From the IMG/VR virus record IMGVR_UViG_3300043429_000511, positions 64,001 through 95,907 of that record: DNA of 31,907 nucleotides; one strand, given 5' to 3'. The notes below the pieces were generated by a model. That model searched no databases. It was not told the DNA's origin and saw nothing but the letters and a program-made list of their open reading frames with translations. This stretch comes from a virus. The translations under genes were made by a program, and so were the position numbers. Below, one piece after another: positions 1 to 8,007 of this stretch; within the stretch, counting starts at the first letter, position 1, and each line of letters opens with the position of its first letter.

Positions 1-533
1 TTACTTCCGGTGTATGTATTCAAACTCGCAGTTGCGGTATGAATGGCATTAATGTTAGTTGTATTAGATGATGTATAAGTGTTTATTGAACCGGTTGACG
101 TTTCCAACGCGGTTAATCTACCATCAGCACTTGATGTGAATGTGTTTAAACTTGAGGTTGATGTTTGTAATGTACCAATTATAGTATCGTTACTTCCTGT
201 ATATGTGTTTAATGAGGATATAGAACCAGTAACACCCTCAATTGAAGTTAATCTACCGTTTGCACTTGATGTGAATGTGTTTAACGAGCTGGTTGATGTT
301 TGAATGGAGCTTAATACGGGATTTAATCCTGCAAACATTAAATTAGTGCTACTGGTAAAAGTATTAAAACTTGAGGTTAGGGTATATTTTGGTGCAAACG
401 ATGCGGTATCCGCACTTGTGGTGTTACCACTAATGGTTGCATTAATTATTCCAAGTACCGTTAAGTCTCCCTGTATTTCCGCTGAAGAGGATACCGACAG
501 GGAACCCGATATGTGTGCGTCAAATATATTCAT
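1..533 (-). CDS. Tail-fibre-like structural protein, C-terminus cut by window edge
   Basis: An open frame runs from an ATG at 533 (minus strand) to the window edge without a stop, giving 177 residues. The N-terminal part (about 1-50) has the pattern G-D-L-T-V-L-G-I-I followed by S-G-N-T-T-S-A-D-T-A-S-F, which is common near the start of phage tail-fibre and appendage proteins. From about residue 55 the chain is almost entirely Ser, Thr, Asn, Gly, Leu and Ile in repeats. There is no signal peptide or membrane segment. It is the first structural-type gene beside the decoration cluster, 54 bases downstream of the SGNH gene, and no Shine-Dalgarno sequence is visible before its ATG. A minus-strand TATAAT-like hexamer at 544-549 could be a -10 element, but no good -35 accompanies it. 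Identification rests on composition and repeat style; the exact virion part is unknown. Confidence 0.72.
   Translation of the reverse strand, partial: MNIFDAHISGSLSVSSSAEIQGDLTVLGIINATISGNTTSADTASFAPKYTLTSSFNTFTSSTNLMFAGLNPVLSSIQTSTSSLNTFTSSANGRLTSIEGVTGSISSLNTYTGSNDTIIGTLQTSTSSLNTFTSSADGRLTALETSTGSINTYTSSNTTNINAIHTATASLNTYTGS
3..371 (-). repeat. Degenerate 21-residue protein repeats in the fibre-like gene
   Basis: Within the truncated fibre-like protein, units beginning S-[LFI]-N-T-[FY]-T-[SG]-S recur at about residues 55, 83, 107, 128, 149 and 170. The spacings are 28, 24, 21, 21 and 21 residues. Most are multiples of seven, as expected for a trimeric fibre shaft or coiled coil. Some units also share A-[ND]-G-R-L after the start. 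The DNA copies are partly conserved, so recombination between units is possible. Confidence 0.75.
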
Positions 534-587
534 CTAATATGTTATTATACTTAGATAAATACTTTGTTTGTCGGTTATGACTTCCGT

Positions 588-1361
588 TTATTTAGGTAAA
601 TAATCGGGAAAATTGGATTTTACAAACTGAAGTAGTTTTTTGGAGTATTCTTCGTTGTGTTTTGGGGTTGCGTGTTTACCATCGATAGAGAATTCACGAA
701 AATCTCCGTAGTCACCGTCAAACCGGTATTTGTCAGAATATTCGTTATCCATTAAGAAAGAACCGTTCCATATATATGGGATATTCCTATTCTCCAAATA
801 ATTTGTAATTAGGAGGTGATTTTTATACCAATTGATTAAATCATTCTCATCGTGAGTAATTCTCGCAATTGATTTATACTCCTCCTTCCCTTCATTATCT
901 TCCTTAAAATAACCCCAAGGAGTCATATGAAATGGTTCCAACTCTCCATTGTATCGATAGTATTCTTTACGGGATGGATAGGTATACATTAAGTTAACCA
1001 AATTAGGTCTTATCTTTTGAGTTAGGGTGATTACACATCTAGCAATGTAATCGTTACTACGTCCACCAAACCCCAAATTTAAATCTACCCCGTTCTGTAT
1101 CTGTCTTGAGAAATAATGAGGCCAAGTTTGGTTATCACTAACCCCGACACCTTCGGTATGGGAACAACCAACTGACATTATTCTAAACCCATCCTTATAT
1201 AATGAATCCCCCCTGAACCCCATTTCATTGTATGTGTAGGTATTAGTTTCGGAAATATCGGAACCTGATGTGTTGAATGTTTTATTTCTACGTTCATCTA
1301 ATCTCCAAGAATGGTTACCCACCTCAAACCCCGAACTTGTCCAAAACTTCATTGATTTCAT
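588..1361 (-). CDS. SGNH/GDSL hydrolase-like protein
   Basis: The 257-residue protein carries the sequence blocks of the SGNH hydrolase superfamily. Block I is GCSHTEG at 65-71 with the putative nucleophile Ser67. A glycine-rich block LGFGGRSND (96-104) would supply oxyanion-hole Gly and Asn. Block V has D227-G-K-H230, the expected DxxH pair. In glycan clusters this family often adds or removes O-acetyl or similar esters. No signal peptide is seen, so a cytoplasmic role is likely. Its ATG overlaps the TGA of the upstream gene (ATGA), implying translational coupling. It is one of four SGNH-like proteins in the window. The substrate is unknown and the direction (esterase or transferase) cannot be told. 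Confidence 0.75.
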   Translation of the reverse strand: MKSMKFWTSSGFEVGNHSWRLDERRNKTFNTSGSDISETNTYTYNEMGFRGDSLYKDGFRIMSVGCSHTEGVGVSDNQTWPHYFSRQIQNGVDLNLGFGGRSNDYIARCVITLTQKIRPNLVNLMYTYPSRKEYYRYNGELEPFHMTPWGYFKEDNEGKEEYKSIARITHDENDLINWYKNHLLITNYLENRNIPYIWNGSFLMDNEYSDKYRFDGDYGDFREFSIDGKHATPKHNEEYSKKLLQFVKSNFPDYLPK

Positions 1362-2056
1362 ATTAAATTCTTGTTTCTAATGAAATAACTAACTTTATTT
1401 TTATCCGCAATGTGACAAACCCCGTTCATTGATAATTCATCAAACGATGGGTTATGTTTATATAGGTAATTTATATCATCAAAGTATAAATTTAAATATT
1501 GTTGGTTTAAAGTTATTGGTGGTATCCCGTGGTAACGTTTGTTAAAAAAATCGTAATTTGACTCAATAACATCTAAAACTTCGGAATATGCTTTATTCAC
1601 ATTTCTAAAGTTGCAAGACGCGATTATTGAGGTGTTATTCAATTCCGTATAATCTAACGAGGTATTTGAATATAGTTTATGTAGTTCGGTAAAATGTTCA
1701 ATTTGTGAACTCGATAAAGGATGTTTGTAACATAAATTTAGTTTATCCTTTTTAATGATATCTAATAATTTTTTAATATCCTCAACTACTAAATCATTAT
1801 CCAAATGTATAAAGGGGAATTGAATTTCGGATAGAACTTTTAACTTAGGATATGACCATATTGTTGGTTTTCGGTATCTATCGGGTAAGGATAACTCAAC
1901 CCAATCATATATTAAGTCTAAATTTTTAAAATAATCAATATCGGAATATATTATAGGAACTTCACCTTGTATATTCAAACTTTTAATTGAGTACTTTAAG
2001 TAAACTTCAGTAATCTCTTTAAGTCTGGTTGGTAGATATGTGAATACTATTCTCAC
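1358..2056 (-). CDS. DXD-type glycosyltransferase-like protein
   Basis: This 232-residue protein has an N-terminal alpha/beta segment and the sequence FIHLDNDLV at about 82-90. Its D86-N-D88 resembles the metal-binding DXD motif of GT-A glycosyltransferases. The layout resembles the larger proteins at 16081 and 12035, which have the same I/H/L-D-x-D signature after a stretch mentioning a position such as W-S-Y-P-K-L. It starts at a GTG whose G is shared with the TAG stop of the preceding gene. The C-terminus is R-N-K-N-L-I, one of the recurrent aliphatic ends. It probably transfers a sugar in the cytoplasm. The family is assigned by motif only, so donor and acceptor are unknown. Confidence 0.6.
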   Translation of the reverse strand: MRIVFTYLPTRLKEITEVYLKYSIKSLNIQGEVPIIYSDIDYFKNLDLIYDWVELSLPDRYRKPTIWSYPKLKVLSEIQFPFIHLDNDLVVEDIKKLLDIIKKDKLNLCYKHPLSSSQIEHFTELHKLYSNTSLDYTELNNTSIIASCNFRNVNKAYSEVLDVIESNYDFFNKRYHGIPPITLNQQYLNLYFDDINYLYKHNPSFDELSMNGVCHIADKNKVSYFIRNKNLI

Positions 2057-3300
2057 TATAATAATGGTCGTTTTGGTATGGGTTCGTTAGATATTGTGCC
2101 ATTGACCATCATATCTAACATTGAATTTTCTTTATGTAATCTATTAATGAAAATATCGTGACATTCTTTAATCCAATCCTTACATAGTTGATAATTGTTA
2201 TCAAAATCACTAATGAACGTTCTTATAAAATCAGCAAATAGTTTTGCGTTTCCTTGGTATTGTTTGGACTCATCATAAAAAGGATGTTTTCTAATCCCAA
2301 CCAAATCCATAATACAATCGTATGGGTATGAATGGGTAGAAACGAAAGGAACGTTCGCTAAAATTAAACCTAACGACTTTTCACTTAAGTATTGACTGTG
2401 ATAATCAGCGGAATTATGTGCCCAAGACTCATCACATATTTGAATTTTAGACATTGGTAAAATCCTCAAGAAATAGTCAAGACCTACTGTTATGTTTGTT
2501 AATATCCTTAAGTTCTGAAAATCAATCTCAGAATCGTAGTCATTTAAGTAAGCTCCTTCAATTTTTCTATACTTTGGCTGTACGGAGTCCTTTTCAATTA
2601 CATTTGTTTGAGAAACAAAGATGTCTTCAATTTGTGTTAATTCCTCAGCAATTTTAACTCTAAGTGGTTTGTGGGCTCTTACTGAATAACCCATTTTATA
2701 TTTTGGTATGATTGCATCACTAATATTCTTATAATCATAAAACCATCTAATACTAATCATTTCATTCCATTGAAATATGATGTTAGTGAACGGGTTGTAT
2801 AAATTTGGGTGTTTACTTAGTACAATCTTATTAGTAAAAACATTATCGGTCAATATAAAATGATTTGATAGTCTAAGAATTTGATTCTCAATTTCCTCAA
2901 TTTGTATTGTTCCGTCCGTCTTTACTTTTGCATTATCATTCTTGATGAATATTTTTTCAGTTCTAAATAAAGATACTACCCAATTCTTTTTATCTTCAAT
3001 AAGGTCTGCCATTCTTTCAATTATCGCAAAAGAATCCGAACCTCTATGTTCGGTACCATCAAAATTTGTATCTTGACCTCTTTGTCTAAGTGCACCAAAG
3101 AAATCGATTATATGAATCCCTTCATCATCATTTATTTCAGGATTGAAGGATACCTCAAAGTTCTTTCCTCTGTATTCAAATGTAATATCCCTAATCGCAC
3201 CATTTGTGTTATCCACTTCAACCATCTCTTTGTTCTTAACATTATGAAAGAACTTTTGAAATAACATATCGGTATAATAATGATGAACAAATATTTTCAT
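2056..3300 (-). CDS. Divergent SEK-motif glycosyltransferase-like protein
   Basis: The 414-residue protein has no clear textbook domain. Its C-terminal third contains YLSEKSLGLILANVPFVS at about 304-321, which lines up with the SEK..KP..(G)HP/YP segment shared by the proteins at 17836, 21318 and 27954. A Tyr-Asp-Glu-Ser stretch follows at about 342-345 where the others have Tyr-Asp-Ser. A Glu/Lys motif followed by a hydrophobic P-containing strand is typical of the nucleotide-sugar site in GT-B enzymes such as fucosyltransferases and exostosins, so a transferase role is inferred. The N-terminal half is unlike the paralogues and the K-P pair is missing, making this the most divergent member. 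It ends P-K-R-P-L-L. Confidence 0.45.
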   Translation of the reverse strand: MKIFVHHYYTDMLFQKFFHNVKNKEMVEVDNTNGAIRDITFEYRGKNFEVSFNPEINDDEGIHIIDFFGALRQRGQDTNFDGTEHRGSDSFAIIERMADLIEDKKNWVVSLFRTEKIFIKNDNAKVKTDGTIQIEEIENQILRLSNHFILTDNVFTNKIVLSKHPNLYNPFTNIIFQWNEMISIRWFYDYKNISDAIIPKYKMGYSVRAHKPLRVKIAEELTQIEDIFVSQTNVIEKDSVQPKYRKIEGAYLNDYDSEIDFQNLRILTNITVGLDYFLRILPMSKIQICDESWAHNSADYHSQYLSEKSLGLILANVPFVSTHSYPYDCIMDLVGIRKHPFYDESKQYQGNAKLFADFIRTFISDFDNNYQLCKDWIKECHDIFINRLHKENSMLDMMVNGTISNEPIPKRPLL

Positions 3301-3303
3301 ATA

Positions 3304-3801
3304 TTAAATTAGTTTCTTAATTGTTTTATCTCTATCACCTTTTCTTAATCTGTCTTCACTATTCGAATCAAAAATATCCTCATAGTATGTTATTGACACG
3401 TTGAGTTTAGTTGATAATTCATTTAACTCCTCATTCCATTTCATAATGTCGTTATGGCACAGTTCAAAAATATCTGTAGGTGTCTCTTCATAAACGTAAG
3501 GTTTGTTTGAGTCATAATTTTTAATCTTTGAAAAGTATGTTTGATAGGCGTGTGACTCAGCACACTCTTTAACGTTTCTTCTCGTTAACAATATCACCTC
3601 ATCAAAGTTTTTTGATAGTTGTATATTATCGTTGTGATGACATATTATTGTTTTAACCACAACATTCTTTTCACCATTATACTCAACTCTACCAGTACCA
3701 TCAAACGGTTCAAATAAAGGTTTTAAATTCTTCTCTTTCGCTATCTTGTGTAACAATGAAGTAGAACCCGTTCTTGGTAGGGAGATTATTAGTACACTCA
3801 T
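3304..3801 (-). CDS. Short PAPS-dependent sulfotransferase-like protein
   Basis: Residues 8-15 read LPRTGSTS, the 5'-phosphosulfate loop of sulfotransferases. VILLTRRNVKECAESHAY (69-86) matches the 3'-phosphate-binding strand and helix, with Arg74/75 and Ser83 in the expected places. At 165 residues it is shorter than most sulfotransferases (commonly 250-300), but both cofactor motifs are present. It would transfer sulfate from PAPS to a hydroxyl or amine. An APS kinase to supply PAPS is encoded at 11576, and a second sulfotransferase lies at 7216. The end K-K-L-I is one of the recurrent C-termini. It overlaps the upstream oxygenase gene by four bases (ATGA). The acceptor is unknown. Confidence 0.75.
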   Translation of the reverse strand: MSVLIISLPRTGSTSLLHKIAKEKNLKPLFEPFDGTGRVEYNGEKNVVVKTIICHHNDNIQLSKNFDEVILLTRRNVKECAESHAYQTYFSKIKNYDSNKPYVYEETPTDIFELCHNDIMKWNEELNELSTKLNVSITYYEDIFDSNSEDRLRKGDRDKTIKKLI

Positions 3802-4364
3802 AACAATGTTTTATTACTTTTAACTCTCGGATAATCAAAATCTGTTTCGGTCATCCAAACATTCAACGCATATCTTATTCCCTTAGTTACCGGCAGAACT
3901 CCGTGATATGTTTCAGAACCATTGAATGAAATACTATCACCCAATTTTAAATCACATAAAGTCAACCCACCCAAAGTTTCGAAGTTATATGGTGGGTTCT
4001 CGTCTTGGGTTAACGCAAATTGACCCCCTTCAAAATCGTCAGAAAGAACAATAACTGTAGTTAATTCACTTGACTTATCTTTATGTAGATTAAGATACCT
4101 ACCATCATAGTATGATGTTAAACTAATGTTGAAATTTTTTAAATTAAATGTCGAATAATCAAACCATAATTTAAAATCTCCGTTTTTGTAGTTACTTGTT
4201 AATAAATTAATAATTCTTTCCTTAAAATTGGAATCGTACATTCTTCTACAATCCCATACTTCGGTTGGTTTATATGAAAAGGGTTCACCGAACTCAAGAC
4301 AAAAATCAATTATATCTTTAGCGGTTCCTCTATCACAAAAATTATTGTTTATGTTATAATTCAT
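3798..4364 (-). CDS. Fe(II)/2-oxoglutarate oxygenase (prolyl-4-hydroxylase-like)
   Basis: The 188-residue protein shows the full facial triad and 2OG-binding residue of the double-stranded beta-helix oxygenases: LHKDKS gives His94 and Asp96, ETYHGV gives His154, and GIRYALNVW gives Arg164. The bridging VLSDDFEGGQF is also typical of the prolyl-4-hydroxylase-like branch. Such enzymes hydroxylate protein side chains or small molecules using O2 and 2-oxoglutarate. The gene sits between a sulfotransferase and an SGNH gene with four-base overlaps on both sides, so the three are probably co-translated. The C-terminus is N-K-T-L-L. Fold and chemistry class are secure; the substrate is not. Confidence 0.88.
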   Translation of the reverse strand: MNYNINNNFCDRGTAKDIIDFCLEFGEPFSYKPTEVWDCRRMYDSNFKERIINLLTSNYKNGDFKLWFDYSTFNLKNFNISLTSYYDGRYLNLHKDKSSELTTVIVLSDDFEGGQFALTQDENPPYNFETLGGLTLCDLKLGDSISFNGSETYHGVLPVTKGIRYALNVWMTETDFDYPRVKSNKTLL

Positions 4365-5182
4365 AGTAGATATGAATTTTTCTTTTTATTATGGATTAGT
4401 AAATTATCTTCATTTATGAATTTATACAATTCCTCAGCAATTAATTTATATCCGTTGTTACTTGGGTGTTTACCTGCGGTTGTGTCCACCCATCGATTAT
4501 TATCCTCCCAAACATCTTTTCTATTTGTGTCGATTAACAAATTAGCCATTGTTTTATCTCTATAACCCCAATATCTTTCACCCTCAATCAAATGAGTTTT
4601 ATCAACCAGAACATCGATGTTTTTGTTAATCATAGTATCAAACGCATCGCAAAAAACATATCTAATCCCCAACTCCTTAAACATAAATTGTAAGTGTAGA
4701 ATGTAGTTTTGGTTAACTATGTCATAGTACGTGTCATTAAACAAATTACTAATGTAGTAATCTCTAAAATTCTTTTCCGCCCTATTATAGTTTACATTAT
4801 CCCCACTAACACCGTCGAAAATATATTTGAAAAGATGTTGTTTACTCTTATATCGTTGACCCCAAATATGAAAACTATTCTCGTTTGGAAAAAATGGTAG
4901 TTGGTCTCTTAATGATGAGGACCACATAATAACAACAAAATCATCTTGAGTGATGATTTCATTTTTTAATTGATAACAAACTGTATTGAATATTGAGTTG
5001 TTCGAAAAAGCCCCAACTCCGTTATTTTTAACTTCACATTCAAGTAGTTCTGATAAGTGTTTTGGCCAACAATATTTTTGTCTTATGTTAGTTCTTTCCT
5101 CAGGAATTTCTGTTGTTAATTCCTCATCAACATTACCCCCAACACCCTCAGTCCAACTATCTCCATATGTGAATAACTTCAT
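4361..5182 (-). CDS. SGNH/GDSL hydrolase-like protein
   Basis: Block I is YGDSWTEGVG at 6-15 with Ser9 as the expected nucleophile. NNGVGAFSNNSIFN (53-66) supplies the Gly and Asn blocks. Block V is GKHPSNNGY at 237-245 with His239. The usual acidic partner three residues before the histidine is Ala236 here, so the catalytic pair is altered; a dyad mechanism, as in some family members, remains possible. Length (273) is normal for a compact SGNH enzyme. Its ATG lies 12 bases beyond the stop of the 47-residue ORF upstream, and its stop overlaps the next oxygenase start. It ends S-Y-L-L. A role in acyl-ester handling on a glycan is inferred. Confidence 0.72.
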   Translation of the reverse strand: MKLFTYGDSWTEGVGGNVDEELTTEIPEERTNIRQKYCWPKHLSELLECEVKNNGVGAFSNNSIFNTVCYQLKNEIITQDDFVVIMWSSSLRDQLPFFPNENSFHIWGQRYKSKQHLFKYIFDGVSGDNVNYNRAEKNFRDYYISNLFNDTYYDIVNQNYILHLQFMFKELGIRYVFCDAFDTMINKNIDVLVDKTHLIEGERYWGYRDKTMANLLIDTNRKDVWEDNNRWVDTTAGKHPSNNGYKLIAEELYKFINEDNLLIHNKKKNSYLL

Positions 5183-5193
5183 AAAACATTATC

Positions 5194-5337
5194 TTATTCC
5201 CCCAAGTGTTTAACCTTAATAGCTGTTACAACCGCTTGAAACGCAGTTGCTACTTTTGTTTTTAATTCACTTGAAATGGGTGCAACAATTGCTTTAATTG
5301 TTTGTGCAGGTCTTTCTATTCTTTCTTTTTGTGCCAT
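5194..5337 (-). CDS. Small basic 47-residue protein of unknown function
   Basis: A short frame begins MAQKERIERPAQTIKAIVAP and ends KVKHLGE, 47 residues with a strongly amphipathic middle (T-I-K-A-I-V, K-T-K-V-A-T-A-F-Q-A-V-V-T-A-I). It starts 12 bases after the stop of the ATP-grasp/Hint-like gene and ends 11 bases before the next ATG, so it sits like a real gene in the run. There are no Cys residues and no membrane segment long enough to be sure of. Because it follows an ATP-grasp-type protein it could be a peptide partner or substrate, but nothing in the sequence proves this. Confidence 0.5.
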   Translation of the reverse strand: MAQKERIERPAQTIKAIVAPISSELKTKVATAFQAVVTAIKVKHLGE

Positions 5338-5349
5338 AATATTTTAATT

Positions 5350-6840
5350 TTATATTTTCGGTACGGGTACATTTGAACAACCAGGACAGTACCAGCTATT
5401 ACACCAGTGTCCACAATAGTTCCAAGGACACCAACAAGTATTGTGCATCACACTAAAATCACCATCACCAATATCAACTAAGAATAAATCTGAAGATTCA
5501 AAGTCCAAACTATAAATGGTTTTTTGTGCGTGTTCCATTTCCAATCCTGTAATCTCTACAGTTGTTAATAGATTAGTGTTAGTGTCAGTGATTACTAATT
5601 TGTCACCAACGTACATTTTATTAACTCTCTCAAATCTTGTTGCTGTTGAACCTGATTCTTCAATATAATATGTTGCTGAAGGTGCATCAGTCCAAGTTCT
5701 ACCGTCAGATAATGTTATTCTAATGTAAATTGTATCAACCTCGGCTGATACCATAGCATTTAATGTGGTTCCGGTTTGTATTAAAGTTAAGTTATCTTGA
5801 GCAACAGTACTATCCCAACCAAACGTGTCAATTTTATTTTGTTCAAATTTAGCTGCGTGGTTATCATTTAAATCGACATAATCTATTGAACGAACATAAT
5901 CCCCTAATTGTATCGTATCAACATCCAACAATGTTCCATCGTATTTTAAAATAACACTATCATCATCTGTGTGATAATCGTTCTTTGCGTAGTTACCCAA
6001 TTCTTTAGTAATATACTTGTATCTACTTTTCTGATTTAACTTGTTGGTTCCTGTAACAAACTCATCATCTGCAAATGTCAACGGTAATATTGTTGATTGG
6101 GTGTACCCACCCATATGAATAACATCCAATTCAGGTCCGTAAATAATATCAATACTTCTTATGATTGAGTATCTACCTTGAACTAAATTATCTTCAGAAA
6201 ATATAAATTCTTGAGCCAAGTGGTTAGGTTCAAGATTAGTCTTTAAATCTGATAAATCAGTACTTCCTGTAATTCTGTATATTGCAGGATAATCCATTGG
6301 GTTATAAGCAGGATTTCTTGGTTTTATTAGTACGTTTGGATTTGATGTTGTGGTATAATCAACATCATTTAAAGTATCTAAATTTAACGACGTGGATGTG
6401 AAATATGTGTTTGGTACATATGTCGACCCACTCATTAATGAGAAAAATTCAAATTTATCGGCACAATATGTCTCATCAACCAACGCAGTGGTATCGAAGG
6501 ATTGTCTTAATATAAACTTATGAACATCATCTTCAATATAGGGAACGGTAACTGAACCGACCGGAACAATAAATTCAGTAAATGACATATTATTCTCCTG
6601 ACACTTTTCTTCTAATATTCTCTTAAATCTATACTGTTCAGTTAAGGGTTTATATGCGTCTCCTTCAGTCCATATTAAGTAAAATTCAGTGATGTTGTTA
6701 CTAACTAACATCGTGAATAATGAGGTATAATCAAGCAAATCCGCACCCTCATTATAGATTGTGGTGTTTGTGTTTATTTCCAAAAACTTCACCGAGTCTC
6801 CCGTTTGTAGTAAGTCACTACCAATTATAGTTGCTTTCAT
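5350..6840 (-). CDS. ATP-grasp-like protein with degenerate Hint domain and Cys/Trp-rich tail
   Basis: Three regions can be seen in 496 residues. Residues 1-285 look ATP-grasp-like: CADKFEFFSLMSGSTYVPNT (126-145) resembles the pre-lobe helix, VLIKPRN (170-176) the phosphate-contacting lysine strand, and LAQEFI (208-213) with GRYSIIRS (222-229) the core strands. Residues about 290-467 resemble a Hint/intein domain, with VILKYDGTLLDVDTIQLGDY (296-315), an internal V-G-D-K-L-V-I and an end at His466-Asn467. The canonical first Cys/Ser aligns with His290 (Ser295 is the alternative) and the block B histidine is not seen, so full splicing is doubtful. After HN comes a 29-residue tail with six Cys, four Trp and a His, suited to metal binding. 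A late-promoter-like box and AAGGAAAC ribosome site precede it. Confidence 0.6.
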   Translation of the reverse strand: MKATIIGSDLLQTGDSVKFLEINTNTTIYNEGADLLDYTSLFTMLVSNNITEFYLIWTEGDAYKPLTEQYRFKRILEEKCQENNMSFTEFIVPVGSVTVPYIEDDVHKFILRQSFDTTALVDETYCADKFEFFSLMSGSTYVPNTYFTSTSLNLDTLNDVDYTTTSNPNVLIKPRNPAYNPMDYPAIYRITGSTDLSDLKTNLEPNHLAQEFIFSEDNLVQGRYSIIRSIDIIYGPELDVIHMGGYTQSTILPLTFADDEFVTGTNKLNQKSRYKYITKELGNYAKNDYHTDDDSVILKYDGTLLDVDTIQLGDYVRSIDYVDLNDNHAAKFEQNKIDTFGWDSTVAQDNLTLIQTGTTLNAMVSAEVDTIYIRITLSDGRTWTDAPSATYYIEESGSTATRFERVNKMYVGDKLVITDTNTNLLTTVEITGLEMEHAQKTIYSLDFESSDLFLVDIGDGDFSVMHNTCWCPWNYCGHWCNSWYCPGCSNVPVPKI

Positions 6841-6893
6841 AAATTTTGTTTCCTTACAATAAATATATCTATAAAAATATTATTAGAAAAGGA

Positions 6894-6901
6894 TATTTAT
6901 A
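6894..6901 (-). promoter_or_regulatory. T4-type late promoter box (TATAAATA)
   Basis: On the minus strand TATAAATA lies 53 bases before the ATG of the 496-residue protein, inside the 91-base gap at 6841-6931. This is the exact consensus of T4-family late promoters, which need only this -10 box with the phage sigma factor gp55. I found no other copy placed just upstream of a gene start in this window. The gap is otherwise A+T-rich filler, so a chance match is possible. Confidence 0.45.
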
Positions 6902-6931
6902 ATGTTTATTTTTTTATTATATATGTATATA

Positions 6932-7219
6932 TTAAATTAAAGTACTCTTATTCTTATTTTTAACAGGTGTTATGTAATCTGAATCCACTTCTTCCCAATA
7001 ACCCTTAGTACAAGGATTGAAATTTTTAGAGAATACTTTTTTATTTAGAGGACACCCACAATCACCACAGTAAGCAGACCACTTCACGCCCCTCAAAACT
7101 TCTTTTCTGTAATCACAACCCAAACAAACATTTAATCTTTTTTCTGCCAATTCCTCTTGTTTAGGTGTTGGGTTAAATGATGTTTTCCAAGCCTCAAAAA
7201 TTTCTTTATAATCTATCAT
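6932..7219 (-). CDS. Small zinc-ribbon-like protein
   Basis: The 95-residue protein has Cys32-x2-Cys35, then Cys51-G-D-Cys54-G-Cys56-P-L, then Cys70, followed by G-Y-W. The arrangement C-x-x-C ... C-G-x-C-G-C-P-L ... C ... G-x-W recurs in small proteins of marine phages and is best read as a zinc-binding ribbon. The N-terminal 30 residues are helical and charged. It overlaps the sulfotransferase gene upstream by four bases (ATGA). It ends K-S-T-L-I although no start codon follows directly (the next gene begins 91 bases further on), which matters for interpreting the recurrent C-terminus. Function is unknown. Confidence 0.6.
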   Translation of the reverse strand: MIDYKEIFEAWKTSFNPTPKQEELAEKRLNVCLGCDYRKEVLRGVKWSAYCGDCGCPLNKKVFSKNFNPCTKGYWEEVDSDYITPVKNKNKSTLI

Positions 7220-8007
7220 ATTAAAGTCTTGGTTAATTTCGGTAGGTCGTAATAATCATAAATACTGTTGTACTTTTTTATAAAATCATCATCTAAAGTT
7301 ATTACACATTCCATATGTTTACTCGAATTAACCGAATGAAGTTCAAAAGGTTTTTCTAAAATATTCGACACCCATTCTTCCAATTTATTCAATTCATTGA
7401 AGTCAAACCAAATTATTGTTTGGTCATTATTTGTCCAATTAGATAATGGAGTTAATAAGATATCAATCATATTAACCGCGTACCCTTTGGTATTTGATTT
7501 AAAATATTCTTCTTCCGACTTTTTAAATTTTGATGTTACTGAAATATCTATTTTTTCGTCAATCAACTTTAAATCCATTAAGAACTCACATATCTTGTCC
7601 CATCTTTGTTTTTTAGTTGCAACATCTTCTTTTGTAAAAAAGAATAACTCATTCAACGATAGTTTGGAGAATTTTTTATAAATTTTATGAAACCCCATTC
7701 TTTGTAAATCAAATAAAACGTGTTTATATAATGAATAAAATCTCTCGTGTCTTTGTCTTTTAACCGCAATAATCGGATAGTTTCTACCAAACTTACTCTG
7801 TAAATCAATTAAAGATTCGTGTCCGTGATAGATATAGTTCATCAAATCTTTTTTATCCACCGATTTAAAATCAATATCTGAATTCGCTAACTCCCACTCC
7901 CCATTATGTGTTTGAATTTTAACATCATTAACCAAACAAGAATAATGAAAGGCAGTTGACGCACATCTCGGTAAACTCAAATAAAAAAACTTATTTTCAA
8001 CTAACAT
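7216..8007 (-). CDS. Sulfotransferase-like protein
   Basis: The 263-residue protein opens with FFYLSLPRCASTAFHY (7-22). LPRCAST fits the PAPS 5'-phosphosulfate loop of the sulfotransferase superfamily, with Cys replacing the usual Gly or Thr. IIAVKRQRHERFYSLYKH (79-96) fits the 3'-phosphate-binding element, with Arg84 and Ser92. Length is normal for the family. It would sulfate an unknown hydroxyl acceptor with PAPS from the APS kinase encoded about 3.6 kb upstream in the same run. The stop of the oxygenase before it shares one base with its ATG (TAATG), and it ends T-K-T-L-I. Confidence 0.72.
   Translation of the reverse strand: MLVENKFFYLSLPRCASTAFHYSCLVNDVKIQTHNGEWELANSDIDFKSVDKKDLMNYIYHGHESLIDLQSKFGRNYPIIAVKRQRHERFYSLYKHVLFDLQRMGFHKIYKKFSKLSLNELFFFTKEDVATKKQRWDKICEFLMDLKLIDEKIDISVTSKFKKSEEEYFKSNTKGYAVNMIDILLTPLSNWTNNDQTIIWFDFNELNKLEEWVSNILEKPFELHSVNSSKHMECVITLDDDFIKKYNSIYDYYDLPKLTKTLI

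Noticed and set aside
3-371. CRISPR array or DNA satellite from the regular repeats at the left edge
   Set aside because: The repeats are in-frame protein repeats with diverged DNA and no constant repeat/unique spacer structure.
79-537. Two plus-strand open frames of 74 and 77 codons
   Set aside because: They are antisense to the minus-strand fibre-like frame, which is continuous from 533 to the edge and has coherent repeats; the plus-strand peptides have no recognisable features.
5350-6840. A fully active self-splicing intein
   Set aside because: The first-position Cys/Ser and the block B histidine are not found where expected, so only a degenerate Hint domain can be claimed.
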